A stretch of DNA of 60,957 bases from DASXZH01 sp036502005 (GTDB taxonomy: Bacteria > Armatimonadota > Fimbriimonadia > Fimbriimonadales > Fimbriimonadaceae), in NCBI GenBank assembly GCA_036502005.1, contig DASXZH010000059.1:1-60957 (forward strand), in the 5' to 3' direction. The notes below the pieces were generated by a model. The model saw only the letters and a program-made list of their open reading frames with translations, had not been told where the DNA came from and did no database searches. Of this stretch, positions 44,469 through 54,162 are shown one piece after another; position 1 is the first letter of the stretch, and every line of letters starts with the position of its first letter. A program made the position numbers and the translations under genes.

Positions 44469-47400
44469 TTAGTTAAAGAACCCTACCGATCGGGCGAGTC
44501 TCATGTCGTCGCCGCCGGTTAGCTCATCGAGATCCTTGAGCGGAAGCTCCTTGTTGTGCGAATCTTCCACTGCGACCTTGAGACAGAGCGAGCGAAGCTC
44601 GTTCACGAGAATCTTGAAGGATTCCGGAATTCCTGGCTCGGCCAAGGTTTCTCCCTTCACGATTGACTCGTAAGCTTTCACACGTCCCATCACGTCGTCC
44701 GACTTGATCGTTAAGAGTTCCTGAAGCGTGTAAGCGGCGCCATAAGCTTCAAGCGCCCACACTTCCATTTCTCCGAATCGCTGTCCACCGAACTGAGCTT
44801 TACCTCCGAGGGGCTGCTGCGTTACAAGGGAGTACGGTCCAATCGAACGTGCGTGGATCTTTTCATCCGCAAGGTGCTCCAGTTTCAGCATGTAAATGAT
44901 GCCAACCGTGATTAGGTTCGGCAGCAACTCACCTGTTAAACCATCGCGAACGTGCGACTTGCATGATCTCGGATCGATACCTGCTCGCTTGAACACGTTT
45001 GTGTGGATCTTTTCCAGCATCGCCTTGTATACCGAAGCGTCTGCTTTCGCAGCCGGGCCGGAAACTTCCGAGGGCTCCTCAGGGACCCAAGTCTCAGGAT
45101 CGATATCGATAAGATCAGCCGTGGTCTTTGCGGACGGGGCAGCTAAGATTCGGGACGCTCTTTCCAGGCCTTCCTCATCCAACTGCTTAAGCCGCTTTTC
45201 GACCTTATCCATCATCTGCTCGAACTTATCGTCAAGTTGGAATTTAACATGGAGGTCTAGTTCGCTATTGATGTAGCTATCGAGAGCTTTGTGGCGCAGA
45301 TGCTCGGCAAGCCGATCCATTTCGGAAAGCACTTCGCCTTCCGTAGCGCCTTCGAATGCCGGGCACACATAACGAACGTTAAGGTGCTCACCTACATAAC
45401 CAAGGTGCGTCTCCAGGATCTGACCGATGTTCATTCGGCTAGGTACACCAAGTGGGTTCAGAACGATGTCCACCGGAGTGCCATCCGCAAGGTACGGCAT
45501 ATCCTCCACGGGCATGATCTTGGAGATAACACCCTTGTTTCCGTGACGTCCGGCCATCTTGTCACCCACCATCAGCTTTCGCTTTTGGGCGGTGTAGACC
45601 TGAACCGTCATGTTCGTACCGGCAGGAAGCTCGTCTCCAGGGATCTGGAGCAGAGGCTCATCCGTTCTGTCGCAAACGAGTCGCTCGCGCTTCTTGGATT
45701 CCTTATAAACGTAGTTGATGGACGGGCTGAGATATTTGTAGCGACTGAAGACTTTAACGTCTACGACAGTTCCCTTCTCACCGTGTGGCAGCCTGAGCGA
45801 CACGTCTCGCGTCTCCTCAGCCTTCTTACCAAATATGGCGATGATTAGGCGCTCTTCGGCGGTCATTTCGACCTGGCCCTTAGGAGCAACCTTTCCAACC
45901 AGAATGTCTTCCGGCCGGATCTCAGCGCCAACACGAATGATTCCGTTCTCGTCGAGGTCCTTTAAGGCTTCCTCGCCGACGTTCGGGATATCCCGCGTGA
46001 TCTCTTCCGGTCCAAGCTTGGTATCAACGGCTTCTGTTTCGTGTCGCTCGATGTGTATGGACGTGTAAACGTCATCCTTTACAAGCCGCTCACTAATGAG
46101 GATCGCATCCTCATAGTTATAGCCACCCCAAGGCATAAACGCGACAAGCACGTTCTTACCAAGAGCCAGATTGCTCTGATCGCAGCATGCGCCGTCTGCC
46201 AACGAATCGCCCTTCAGAACGCGGTCGCCAGGGTTAACCATGGGCCGGTGCGTAAAGCAGGTCGACTTGTTCGACTGCACCATATGCATGAGCTTATAGG
46301 TGTCGACTTCGTCGTTATCGGTCCGTACACGAATCTCGTGGCTCGTTACATATTCGACGGTTCCCATGCGATGCGCGATAACGGCAGCGCCGGAGTCGAC
46401 GGCTGCAGTTCGCTCGTAGCCCGTACCCACCATCGGCCTTTCGGACCGAAGCGTAGGAACAGCCTGGCGTTGCATGTTCGCGCCCATAAGAGCACGGTTT
46501 GCGTCGTCGTTCTCAAGGAACGGAATAAGAGCGGTAGCCACAGAGACGATCTGAACCGGCGAGACGTCGACATAGTCGACCTTGTCTCGGGTTACGATCG
46601 GGTAGCTTGCGCCACCCACGTCTCCGCCAGCGCACCGAACTTGAAGCCGCTCGTCAATGATGAATCCGTTCTCATCCGTAATAACGTCAGCAGGAGCAAC
46701 AAGCATGCCTGTTTCTTCCTGGGCCGTTAGATACTCGATCTCTTCGGTTACCTGATCCTTAATAACCTTTCGGTAAGGGGTCATGATGAAACCGAACTCG
46801 TCCACGCGAGCGTGGGTAGTGAGCTGCGAGATTAGACCGATGTTCGGACCTTCTGGGGTCTCGATCGGGCAGATTCGGCCGTAGTGGGAACGGTGAACGT
46901 CACGAACTTCGAGCTTTGCGCTCGTTCGTTGCAGCCCTCCCGGTCCAAGGCTTGAAAGACGTCGCTTGTTGGTCAACTCGCTGAGCGGGTTGGTCTGATC
47001 CATGAACGTCGAGAGCTGGTTCGATGAGAAAAAGCTCTTGATCGATGCACTGACAGGCTTAACGCTGAGAATGATGCCCGGCAGGAGGTTCTCCTGATCC
47101 GTGCTTGTCATTCTTTCTCGAGCGACCTTCTCCATTCGGACAAAACCGAGTCGAAGCTGGCTTTGCAGCAACTCACCAACGGACCTAACGCGCTTATTCT
47201 TTAGGTCGTCGATGTCGTCTCGTTTTGCCTCGCTCTGGAGGTACGGGATCATCTCAATAAGGATGTCGGCGAGGTCTTCGGCGGTCAAGTTGCGAACGCT
47301 TAACGGAATCTCGACACGCAGCTTCTGGTTAAGGAAGCGACGGCCGACCTTGCCGAGGTCGTATCGTTTGACGTCGAAGAACAGGCCATAAATGAGCTGG

Positions 47401-48485
47401 CGGGCGGCATCCTCGTTAGCGGCTTCACCTGGGCGGAGTCGCTTATAGATATCGAGAATGGCTTCCTTCCAGTTCGTGGTCGGATCCTGCTCAAGAGTGG
47501 CGTCTGCCAGAGGCATAACATCCAAAATGTCGAAGGTTTTTAGTTCCATCGACTCGATGAGCTTGGCGGAATCGCGATCGATCTTCTGAAGCCGCTTTAC
47601 AACGAGCTTCTTCTCGGCGTCTAAGACGTCGGCCATCGGACGCTTGCCAGTCAGGTCGTCCGCAGTCGGATTCTCAAGGGTAACTTCCCTGCCGAACGTG
47701 AAGAGAAGCTCTTCGTTGTTCGAAAGAGGCGTTTCCACCTTGACCTTCTCTTTACGTCGATCTTCAGGCAGGCTTTCCAAGATCTTCTTGGTAATGAGCG
47801 TGCCGGCTTCCACCAAAACTTCGCCTGTTTCCGCATCTGCGATGGGGTTTACAAGCTTGCGGTGAATAGCACGGTGCACGGGCAGAGTAACCTGCACGTG
47901 GCCTTTTTCAAAAGCGCTTAGAGCTTTAATGAGCTGCGTTAGGGGCAGCTTTTTGGTCTGGCTGATCTGCGTTCGGACGACCAAGTTAGCGTCCGACTCG
48001 ACCTCGAGCCACGGGCCTTCGTTAGGGATGACCCGGGCAGAAACGAGCACCTGCATCGAGCTATCGACGCCTTCTTCAAAATAAAGACCAGGCGATCGCG
48101 AAAGCTGCGACACAATAACTCGCTCTCGGCCGTTAATAATAAACGTGCCCTTATCGGTCATGAGCGGAAGGTCGCCGAGGTAAACCTCGGACTCGATCAC
48201 TTCACGATCACGGCCACCAAAGCGTACAATAGCCTTAATTGGCGCTTCGAACGTCATGTCACGGTCGCGACAGTCGCTCAGCGAATATTTAGGCTCGCCT
48301 AGGGTAAAGCTGACGAGTTCGATGTAGTTTGTTTGTGTAAAATCCCAAATAGGGGAAAATGTTACAAAAAGTTCAGGTAGTCCTTCTTCAAGAAACCATT
48401 TATAGCTGTTTAGCTGAAGTTCAATAAGATTCGGCACCTCGAGGAATCGTCCGATTCGCTTCGAGGATGGCTGAATTACTCTCAT
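44469..48485 (-). CDS. rpoB: RNA polymerase beta subunit
   Basis: 1338 residues, close to E. coli length. Start ATG at 48485 has CCGGAGG at good spacing. The fork loop/RIF region at residues 489-518 reads NQLSTFMDQTNPLSELTNKR followed by RLSSLGPGGLQ. Compared with E. coli, Gln513 is Thr493 and His526 is Asn506, while Asp516 and Ser531 equivalents are kept. GRHGNKGVIS near the C-terminus is the usual active-site region. It forms the core enzyme with rpoC. The usual upstream rplKAJL genes are absent; a separate promoter stands directly before it. Confidence 0.97.
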   Translation of the reverse strand: MRVIQPSSKRIGRFLEVPNLIELQLNSYKWFLEEGLPELFVTFSPIWDFTQTNYIELVSFTLGEPKYSLSDCRDRDMTFEAPIKAIVRFGGRDREVIESEVYLGDLPLMTDKGTFIINGRERVIVSQLSRSPGLYFEEGVDSSMQVLVSARVIPNEGPWLEVESDANLVVRTQISQTKKLPLTQLIKALSAFEKGHVQVTLPVHRAIHRKLVNPIADAETGEVLVEAGTLITKKILESLPEDRRKEKVKVETPLSNNEELLFTFGREVTLENPTADDLTGKRPMADVLDAEKKLVVKRLQKIDRDSAKLIESMELKTFDILDVMPLADATLEQDPTTNWKEAILDIYKRLRPGEAANEDAARQLIYGLFFDVKRYDLGKVGRRFLNQKLRVEIPLSVRNLTAEDLADILIEMIPYLQSEAKRDDIDDLKNKRVRSVGELLQSQLRLGFVRMEKVARERMTSTDQENLLPGIILSVKPVSASIKSFFSSNQLSTFMDQTNPLSELTNKRRLSSLGPGGLQRTSAKLEVRDVHRSHYGRICPIETPEGPNIGLISQLTTHARVDEFGFIMTPYRKVIKDQVTEEIEYLTAQEETGMLVAPADVITDENGFIIDERLQVRCAGGDVGGASYPIVTRDKVDYVDVSPVQIVSVATALIPFLENDDANRALMGANMQRQAVPTLRSERPMVGTGYERTAAVDSGAAVIAHRMGTVEYVTSHEIRVRTDNDEVDTYKLMHMVQSNKSTCFTHRPMVNPGDRVLKGDSLADGACCDQSNLALGKNVLVAFMPWGGYNYEDAILISERLVKDDVYTSIHIERHETEAVDTKLGPEEITRDIPNVGEEALKDLDENGIIRVGAEIRPEDILVGKVAPKGQVEMTAEERLIIAIFGKKAEETRDVSLRLPHGEKGTVVDVKVFSRYKYLSPSINYVYKESKKRERLVCDRTDEPLLQIPGDELPAGTNMTVQVYTAQKRKLMVGDKMAGRHGNKGVISKIMPVEDMPYLADGTPVDIVLNPLGVPSRMNIGQILETHLGYVGEHLNVRYVCPAFEGATEGEVLSEMDRLAEHLRHKALDSYINSELDLHVKFQLDDKFEQMMDKVEKRLKQLDEEGLERASRILAAPSAKTTADLIDIDPETWVPEEPSEVSGPAAKADASVYKAMLEKIHTNVFKRAGIDPRSCKSHVRDGLTGELLPNLITVGIIYMLKLEHLADEKIHARSIGPYSLVTQQPLGGKAQFGGQRFGEMEVWALEAYGAAYTLQELLTIKSDDVMGRVKAYESIVKGETLAEPGIPESFKILVNELRSLCLKVAVEDSHNKELPLKDLDELTGGDDMRLARSVGFFN

Positions 48486-48517
48486 CCATGCCTCCGGAGG
48501 GTGTTGCGCGAACTTTC

Positions 48518-48546
48518 ATAATACCCTGCCACGTCGCGAGTGTCAA
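48518..48546 (-). promoter_or_regulatory. near-consensus promoter of rpoBC
   Basis: TTGACA (48541-48546), a 17-bp spacer, and TATTAT (48518-48523) on the minus strand. Transcription would start about 48511, giving a leader of some 25 nt that contains the Shine-Dalgarno CCGGAGG. Confidence 0.85.
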
Positions 48547-48974
48547 GGAAAGGGGGGTTTAACAAGCTTTATTTTCTACGAGGTTGTGACTGGGTAGTTA
48601 GCCAACTTTTTCGGAAATCTTTACGCATTCCAAGTTCTTTTCTTTGCGGCCGTCCGAGACCTATCCGCTTACTTGATGGAAGCCCAGTGCAACGGCCTTC
48701 CCGCCCCTTAATCGGATTTACGTTCCCCTTCCTTTGAGGGTTTGTGAAAGTATTCTTCGGTATAAAAGATATAGTGCATTGGAATCCTCGTAGAACCTTT
48801 TTCTGAAACCATTGGTTCATCTTTGATCCCTTGGTTTTCGTTCTCTGGACGATTTTGGAGAATTCTTTCACAAGCCCTCGAAGGAAGGACGGGATGGATG
48901 AGGAACGCGCAGTACCCCGTAAATCCGCCGCCCCCGCAGGACATCATTCAATTGGAACCGGGACCATCCGTGCC
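48547..48974. other. 428-bp region upstream of rpoB without a convincing gene
   Basis: Several overlapping short frames exist, none with family features. A 23-codon minus-strand frame at 48708-48779 has GAGG 7 nt before its ATG and might be a small peptide or leader, but nothing else supports it. No ribosomal protein, secE or nusG gene is present where many bacteria have them. Confidence 0.5.
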
Positions 48975-49895
48975 CTATTCCATAGTCTGCATCACTTCGA
49001 GGAACTCGTCGGGCCCTAACAACTTCGCGCCATTGCTTCCGATATCCAAAATCAACGGCTTCAGCTGGCCATTGTGCCACCAAAATACATCTTGCGACAC
49101 CGAACCTGGGCCATCCTCATACATGTTACAGGTGATAAAAGCTAAAGGCGAGAATGCTGCCGCCGCCATCTTATTCGTTAGCTCGCAGGCAAGAATTGTG
49201 TGCCGCGTAGGAACCGAAACAAGAAGGCCTGCTTCCGGCGGCGCGGGAAAGTGCTTATCAAGCATCAACAAATGCGTTGAAGCAAAGAACGTCTCTCCCA
49301 TCAAAGTCACAAACTCCACTCCATTACCGACTGGGGCGGAGCCTTTCTCAACGGGATCCTGCTCCCAACAGTTTTGAAGCGCTATTTCGAAAAGCTCCGG
49401 GAGAGGTCGTCCCCAATGCTCAACTGATTTAGATGGAACACTCGTAACTTCCTGCGGTGTATCGATCACAAGGTAGGTCAGGAACTTGTCGGACACGTCG
49501 AACGTGGTCAGGAGCGGCAACGTAGTCGCGGTGACAAACTCGACCGTATTCAGCCTAACTTTCAGTTGGGCCTTAACCTCATCAAACTCAGGGATTCGCT
49601 TGGCTTCAGGATCGGAAGACCAGTTCTTTTCGGAAACAGCAACAAAATGGCGTACCATTTCCGGCCACTGGGCCTTCTCCGCTTGTTGACACATTTGCGC
49701 CAGATTTGTAAGTCCCATTTCAAATCGAAGGTCTGGAAACGTTATCTGCCCTTTCTTTTCATCGACAACGAACTTAACTTTTCGATTTGAGAGTTCGCTC
49801 TTTACGAGGGCCACAAGGCGCCGATAGTCCGTGTCAGAGATCGACTCTAGATGGTCCGGCTTTTCCGACTTGCCAAAGAATGTAGAGAACTTCAT
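48975..49895 (-). CDS. DUF1444-like protein of unknown function
   Basis: 306 residues, no signal peptide or membrane helix. The general layout, with ISDTDYRRLVALVKSEL at the start and the late segment GLLVSVPTRHTILACEL, resembles B. subtilis YtpQ (DUF1444), in which a similar SVPHQDVLILADI segment occurs. The resemblance is from memory and weak. It is followed by the rpoB region in the same direction after 489 bp and preceded by the metzincin-like gene on the same strand. Confidence 0.5.
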   Translation of the reverse strand: MKFSTFFGKSEKPDHLESISDTDYRRLVALVKSELSNRKVKFVVDEKKGQITFPDLRFEMGLTNLAQMCQQAEKAQWPEMVRHFVAVSEKNWSSDPEAKRIPEFDEVKAQLKVRLNTVEFVTATTLPLLTTFDVSDKFLTYLVIDTPQEVTSVPSKSVEHWGRPLPELFEIALQNCWEQDPVEKGSAPVGNGVEFVTLMGETFFASTHLLMLDKHFPAPPEAGLLVSVPTRHTILACELTNKMAAAAFSPLAFITCNMYEDGPGSVSQDVFWWHNGQLKPLILDIGSNGAKLLGPDEFLEVMQTME

Positions 49896-49969
49896 GGGCC
49901 GAGCAGCAATACTGTCAAAGAGTTTAACTTAAAGAGAAACTTCGATGGCGGCTTGATGGTTTTTATTTT

Positions 49970-52858
49970 TCAACTTCTCCGAATCGATCGGCTCATGCCG
50001 AAATCCCGGATGTGCCCAATGTCGTCGAAGTCACCCATAAGGGCGGGGGTTGCCCCGTTTCCATAAAAGTAAACGGCTAAAGAATCGTTGCGTGCGGGAT
50101 CGGAATCGTGCAGGCGAAACGCACAAATAATGTTGTCATTGTAAAAGCACGCCCCAACCGCAGACGGGGTCGTGAAATCCGTCTCTAGATACCGGCGGTC
50201 TAACCACCCCCCATCGTGATCCGGGTAGGGAACGTTCATTGTGATAAACGATTCCGACCAGGTTCGGTCCGGCGCAAGCAGCCCTTCTGCAATTTGATAG
50301 ATCCTTCCTGTCGGGCCTAGGCCCTTTTCCGGCTCCCAAAGTATGGTCATTCTGTGACTGGCGTAGCCTCCAAAAACCAGCTTGCTCTCTGCCTCCTTAA
50401 AAATCCCATCGGAATCCTGAACGAATCGAACAAGCTGATTATGCGTCTTATCCAGCTCGTCGTCTTTCTCCCTCCGGCAGATCCAAAGGGAAGGCCCATC
50501 GCTGCCCACCGATCCCGCCACGGCTCCAAGCGGAACGGCGCTTTCGAGATTGAGTACAGCCTTAGACATTCCCGCCAGCTTGTCGCCGGACATTTTGAGC
50601 ACCCGTATCTCAACCGGAGAATTCGCGTCGTGCCACAACACGAGGGCCAGTTGGCCGTCAAAGGCGGTAACTGTCGGTTCAAATCCTTGCGTTCTCGGGA
50701 TCATTTTCGTGGCCCCCGCCTGCAAAGTGCCATCGGCGTCAATCGTAATCCGCTTTACGAAAACGCCGTCCGCCGTGGCGTAGCTCACCCATGTCGATCC
50801 GCCCTTTACATAGGCCGCGGTTGGATCGCCAAGAACCCCTGAATCCACAATCACGGTTGCTTCGGACCACCGATCACCTTCCGAATCACGGTTTTCACCG
50901 AGCCAAGTCCTGGCCAGAAGCTTTAGCCCGTTCGCGGACGTTTGGCCATAAATCAGAAGGATCCTCTTCTTTCCCGTGCTTTCATCGGAAACAAGGACCG
51001 GCGCACACTGCGTTTGGCCCACCACGTGCCTCGGTCCAATATTAGAGCCGTGGCTGTAGCGCACGTCTGCCACCACCGCTTCGTCGTCAAACACCCCGTC
51101 CCAGTTCCAATCCACAAACGTGCCTTTCCCGTCATCGGTGGGCTTTAGGTGGAAGTGATATTGCGCCCCGGATAGGAACTTGACCGTTTCTAAGGGGAAT
51201 GGCAAAAGCTTGGGCAAATGCAACGGATTGACGGTGAATGACGCCCGAGCCCCATCCGAATAGCCTGCGTCGTCCGAAGTGTCGTTTAAGGAATACGAAT
51301 AAGAGTAGTTCATCAAGCTGGGATAGAGCGCGCATTCGTCGTCGTCCCAAAAACCGGAATGTGTGAGATCTAACTGGTGCCCAAACTCGTGTATGAACTC
51401 CAACGGACCGCCGTTGTACCTACCCCGGTCCCCGTTTATCCTGCTAACCAACGGCCCGTTGTTTTCCGCGAACATGGTGTGGGCGATTCCGCGAAGGTTG
51501 GAGGGCGGAAACATCTCGTCGAAGTGCCGGTTGACGTCGTCACGCTTTGCCTTCGGGATGGGGTTTGCGAAGATGTAATGCATGGCAATGCCGGTCGTCC
51601 CATCGGGGTTTTTAATCGGCAAGGAACCGAAATATTTGGTCACACGCTCCAGGTTCTTCTTTACATAATCGAGCGAAACGTCATCGAATCGTTCGATGTC
51701 AACAATAATGTCCCGATGCCCAAGCTGGCATCCCATCTCTCGTAAATCAAGGCCGTTCGGGTTGATCTTTCCCGTCTTCCAAATGTCGAGCAACCCATCG
51801 TTGCTGGAGCAGAAATATCCTTTGTCGGGGTGGGCATCATCGAACGGAAAGTGGACGTAAACGTCCTGCCCTCCAAACCGCTCCTTCCCTCTTCGGTAGC
51901 GGATGAGATCGTCCATCCCATTGCCGACTAGGCCGGCGGCAAACCAAGGGCCATCACCCTTGGCCACATCGAGCGACGGCAGGTTTTTCAGCAGAATTTC
52001 TTTATGCGCGTCTCCGCCCGGGAGTAGACGCTGGCCAACAAGGATATCCGACTCTTTCTTGCCTTGGAAATGCCCCGCTACAAGGTGATCCTCTGGCGAA
52101 GCCTTTGTGACCAAAACTGGTGTTGACAGATCTGCGCTACCATCAGAGGAGGGCGTAATAAACGCCCGGTAGACGCTGCCGGTGCCGTCCAGCCAAACCA
52201 CTTCCCCCTTGCCGCCGCCGAAAACGCCGGCGGAAAACTGCCTCACTCCCGGGAGCTTTGTTTTAACCGCGTGTACGCTGCAATGGGCGCTCGTCTCCGA
52301 ACCCCGGGTGTTGTGAAGCAGTAGAAGGGAGCCGTTGGCGTCGAGGGTCACTACATCGGCAAGCCCGTCCCCATCGAAATCGGCGACCGTTGTTTTGATT
52401 GGCACTTTTGGAATCAAATCTGGCGGGATCTGGGCGGCAAGGTCGTTGTGCTGATAGGCGTTCGTCCCGACCGGCATCCCCCAAGCGATTCGCACCGAAC
52501 CGTCCGCATAAATGCCCATCAAATCAGCGGCATCCTTTCGCACCAAAGGGCCGCAGGCATCTCCAATCGCATTTTTTCCGAAATTCCGCATGGCAACATT
52601 GCCATAGAAAGGCTTGCCCAAAGCTGAGGTCCGAACTAAGTCGACGACCCCGTCGTCTTTCGGCCATAAGGAGATTAAATCGGCGTGCCCGTCGCCATCC
52701 GCGTCTCCAACTAGCGGCATTCTGGGATCCGTGCCGAACGGCGTTCTCCAGAATTGCTCCGGCGTCATGTCGAAGCCGCCCGGTCGCTGTGCTGCCTGCG
52801 CGAGCGTGCTGGTAATCAGCAGTAGAAGCGCACTACTAGCCACACTTCTTGAGCGCAC
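49970..52858 (-). CDS. large secreted metzincin-like metalloprotease with FG-GAP/VCBS repeats
   Basis: 962 residues. A signal peptide (to about residue 23, ...STLAQA) precedes FG-GAP-like calcium-binding repeats (GDADGDGHADLI at 51-62, DFDGDGLADV at 160-169). The zinc-binding motif HEFGHQLDLTH is at 490-500, and SLMNYSYSYS (Met516) fits a Met-turn. The motif is HExxHxxDxxH, with Asp replacing the usual Gly of metzincins. The C-terminal ~400 residues again look like beta-propeller repeats (WVSYATADGVFV, PTVTAFDGQLALVLW). It is probably an extracellular protease of the reprolysin/astacin-like group. Its start overlaps the end of the HEAT-like gene by 23 bp. Confidence 0.75.
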   Translation of the reverse strand: MRSRSVASSALLLLITSTLAQAAQRPGGFDMTPEQFWRTPFGTDPRMPLVGDADGDGHADLISLWPKDDGVVDLVRTSALGKPFYGNVAMRNFGKNAIGDACGPLVRKDAADLMGIYADGSVRIAWGMPVGTNAYQHNDLAAQIPPDLIPKVPIKTTVADFDGDGLADVVTLDANGSLLLLHNTRGSETSAHCSVHAVKTKLPGVRQFSAGVFGGGKGEVVWLDGTGSVYRAFITPSSDGSADLSTPVLVTKASPEDHLVAGHFQGKKESDILVGQRLLPGGDAHKEILLKNLPSLDVAKGDGPWFAAGLVGNGMDDLIRYRRGKERFGGQDVYVHFPFDDAHPDKGYFCSSNDGLLDIWKTGKINPNGLDLREMGCQLGHRDIIVDIERFDDVSLDYVKKNLERVTKYFGSLPIKNPDGTTGIAMHYIFANPIPKAKRDDVNRHFDEMFPPSNLRGIAHTMFAENNGPLVSRINGDRGRYNGGPLEFIHEFGHQLDLTHSGFWDDDECALYPSLMNYSYSYSLNDTSDDAGYSDGARASFTVNPLHLPKLLPFPLETVKFLSGAQYHFHLKPTDDGKGTFVDWNWDGVFDDEAVVADVRYSHGSNIGPRHVVGQTQCAPVLVSDESTGKKRILLIYGQTSANGLKLLARTWLGENRDSEGDRWSEATVIVDSGVLGDPTAAYVKGGSTWVSYATADGVFVKRITIDADGTLQAGATKMIPRTQGFEPTVTAFDGQLALVLWHDANSPVEIRVLKMSGDKLAGMSKAVLNLESAVPLGAVAGSVGSDGPSLWICRREKDDELDKTHNQLVRFVQDSDGIFKEAESKLVFGGYASHRMTILWEPEKGLGPTGRIYQIAEGLLAPDRTWSESFITMNVPYPDHDGGWLDRRYLETDFTTPSAVGACFYNDNIICAFRLHDSDPARNDSLAVYFYGNGATPALMGDFDDIGHIRDFGMSRSIRRS

Positions 52859-53279
52859 GTTTGACCTCTCTTTCCAACTCAGAATCTACCTTTCCCTTAA
52901 GTTCGGTAAGACAAGCGACGGCCTCTGAACCGCCAATTTTTCCGATGGCATATATCGCCCGACCTTGAGCGCACGTTTTTCGATTCCACCGCTCCAGCCG
53001 AAAAGACTGTCGGCGGCTTTTAGTTAAGCTGTCTCGTTTGATCGCATCGTAAAGGTGGGATACAAGTGGAGTGTGCGAGGGCTTGAGCAAATCTATCGAA
53101 TCGAAAGCGGCGTCCCACAGCAACTGCGGGTCTTCATCTTTAAGTACGCCGTATAGGGTTTCGACAATTAGCCCTGCGTCTTCGCCCGTTAGAGTCCTGC
53201 CGCTTGCTAGAGTTTCCATCGACCAAAGAAACTCCTTGCTGGGAATGTCGAACGGTATAGGTTCCTCATTCGGGCACAT
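52836..53279 (-). CDS. HEAT-repeat-like small protein
   Basis: 147 residues, all helical, with no signal peptide. GRAIYAIGKIGGSEAVACL followed by TELKGKVDSELEREVKRAL has the spacing of HEAT/PBS-lyase repeats, and LWDAAFDSIDLLKPSHTPLV may be another. It may be a scaffold or regulator of unknown partner. It overlaps the metzincin-like gene by 23 bp, so the two are probably cotranscribed. Confidence 0.6.
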   Translation of the reverse strand: MCPNEEPIPFDIPSKEFLWSMETLASGRTLTGEDAGLIVETLYGVLKDEDPQLLWDAAFDSIDLLKPSHTPLVSHLYDAIKRDSLTKSRRQSFRLERWNRKTCAQGRAIYAIGKIGGSEAVACLTELKGKVDSELEREVKRALKKCG

Positions 53280-53389
53280 TATTCACCCAACTTGCCTTTT
53301 CGCCGCCACTACGAGGCCATCTTGCGATAAAAGCCGCGTGATTTGTCCAGCCAAAGGCCATAATTAAGTTAAACGGGAAAATAGGAGCC

Positions 53390-53659
53390 ATGCCTTTCGA
53401 TCTTCACATCATACTTGCGGACAATAGCCGGGAGGTTCAGGTCATACAACAAGTGGCCAAGGCCGAGCACATTACGCCCGAACAGGCTGCCTCACGCCTG
53501 CTAATGGAAGGCGCAAAGCTACATGGCGATAAAACGCCAGGTCGGGAAATGCTCGGTGCATTCTCATCTCCGGAGGATACGGCAATTCTCGATAAGGCCA
53601 TGGAAAGCATCAGGGCCCACCGAGACGATTTCGACACAATGCGGGATTTCGGCTTTTAA
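53390..53659 (+). CDS. VapB-type antitoxin
   Basis: 89 residues, acidic, with the pattern of small antitoxins. An N-terminal part suggesting DNA binding or dimerisation (TPEQAASRLLMEGAK) is followed by a flexible tail (LDKAMESIRAHRDDFDTMRD). It is identified mainly from its position 2 bp before a PIN toxin. TAGGAG lies just before the ATG. Confidence 0.7.
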   Translation: MPFDLHIILADNSREVQVIQQVAKAEHITPEQAASRLLMEGAKLHGDKTPGREMLGAFSSPEDTAILDKAMESIRAHRDDFDTMRDFGF

Positions 53660-53661
53660 AA

Positions 53662-54084
53662 ATGCAAGAAGTTATCCTTGATAGCGACTTGCTGTCAGAG
53701 ATTTTGAAGCAAGCAAGCCAGAATGTGTTAACTCATGCCAATGCCTATTTAAACGAATATCCATCACTTACGCTAATCACGCTTAGCGCTTTCGAGATGC
53801 TCTCAGGACTTGAACATATTCAGGCAACAACCCAACTAAAGAGAGCAGAAGCCCTTTTCGAGCGCAACAATGAAATCTTGCCAGAGAAAGAGGATTATCG
53901 CCTGGCATCTCAAATTGTCGGGTCGATGTGGAGGGCCGGAACACCGATTGGAATTGTTGACCCGACTATCGCCGCTTGCGCTATCCGGCGGGGTTTAGGG
54001 GTGGCGACCGGAAACACCCGACATTTTGAGTACATCCAAAAAGCAGGCTACACCTTTCACCTTGAAAATTGGCGTAACGCATGA
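53662..54084 (+). CDS. VapC-type PIN-domain toxin
   Basis: 140 residues, single PIN domain. The acidic residues expected for metal binding are Asp7/Asp9 in ILDSDLLSE, Glu45 in SAFEMLSGLE and Asp100 in IVDPTIAACAI, with the GNTRHF motif after. These are RNases that usually cleave tRNA or rRNA; the target is not known here. It begins 2 bp after the antitoxin stop. Confidence 0.88.
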   Translation: MQEVILDSDLLSEILKQASQNVLTHANAYLNEYPSLTLITLSAFEMLSGLEHIQATTQLKRAEALFERNNEILPEKEDYRLASQIVGSMWRAGTPIGIVDPTIAACAIRRGLGVATGNTRHFEYIQKAGYTFHLENWRNA

Positions 54085-54162
54085 CATTGACAGTGAGCCG
54101 CTCGTGACGGATCGCTAAACCATTCCAGAGGCTCACAGGATCGACATTACCGGCCAGCTTGA

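Noticed and set aside
48708..48779. 23-codon minus-strand frame with GAGG before its ATG
   Set aside because: Too short to judge and not tied to a neighbour; kept only as a note in the gap upstream of rpoB.
48823..49377. 184-codon plus-strand frame
   Set aside because: Antisense to the DUF1444-like gene, with no recognisable domain.
54088..54162. GTGAGCC...GGCTCAC inverted repeat between vapC and glyA as a terminator
   Set aside because: The loop is about 30 nt and no T-run follows; too weak to call.
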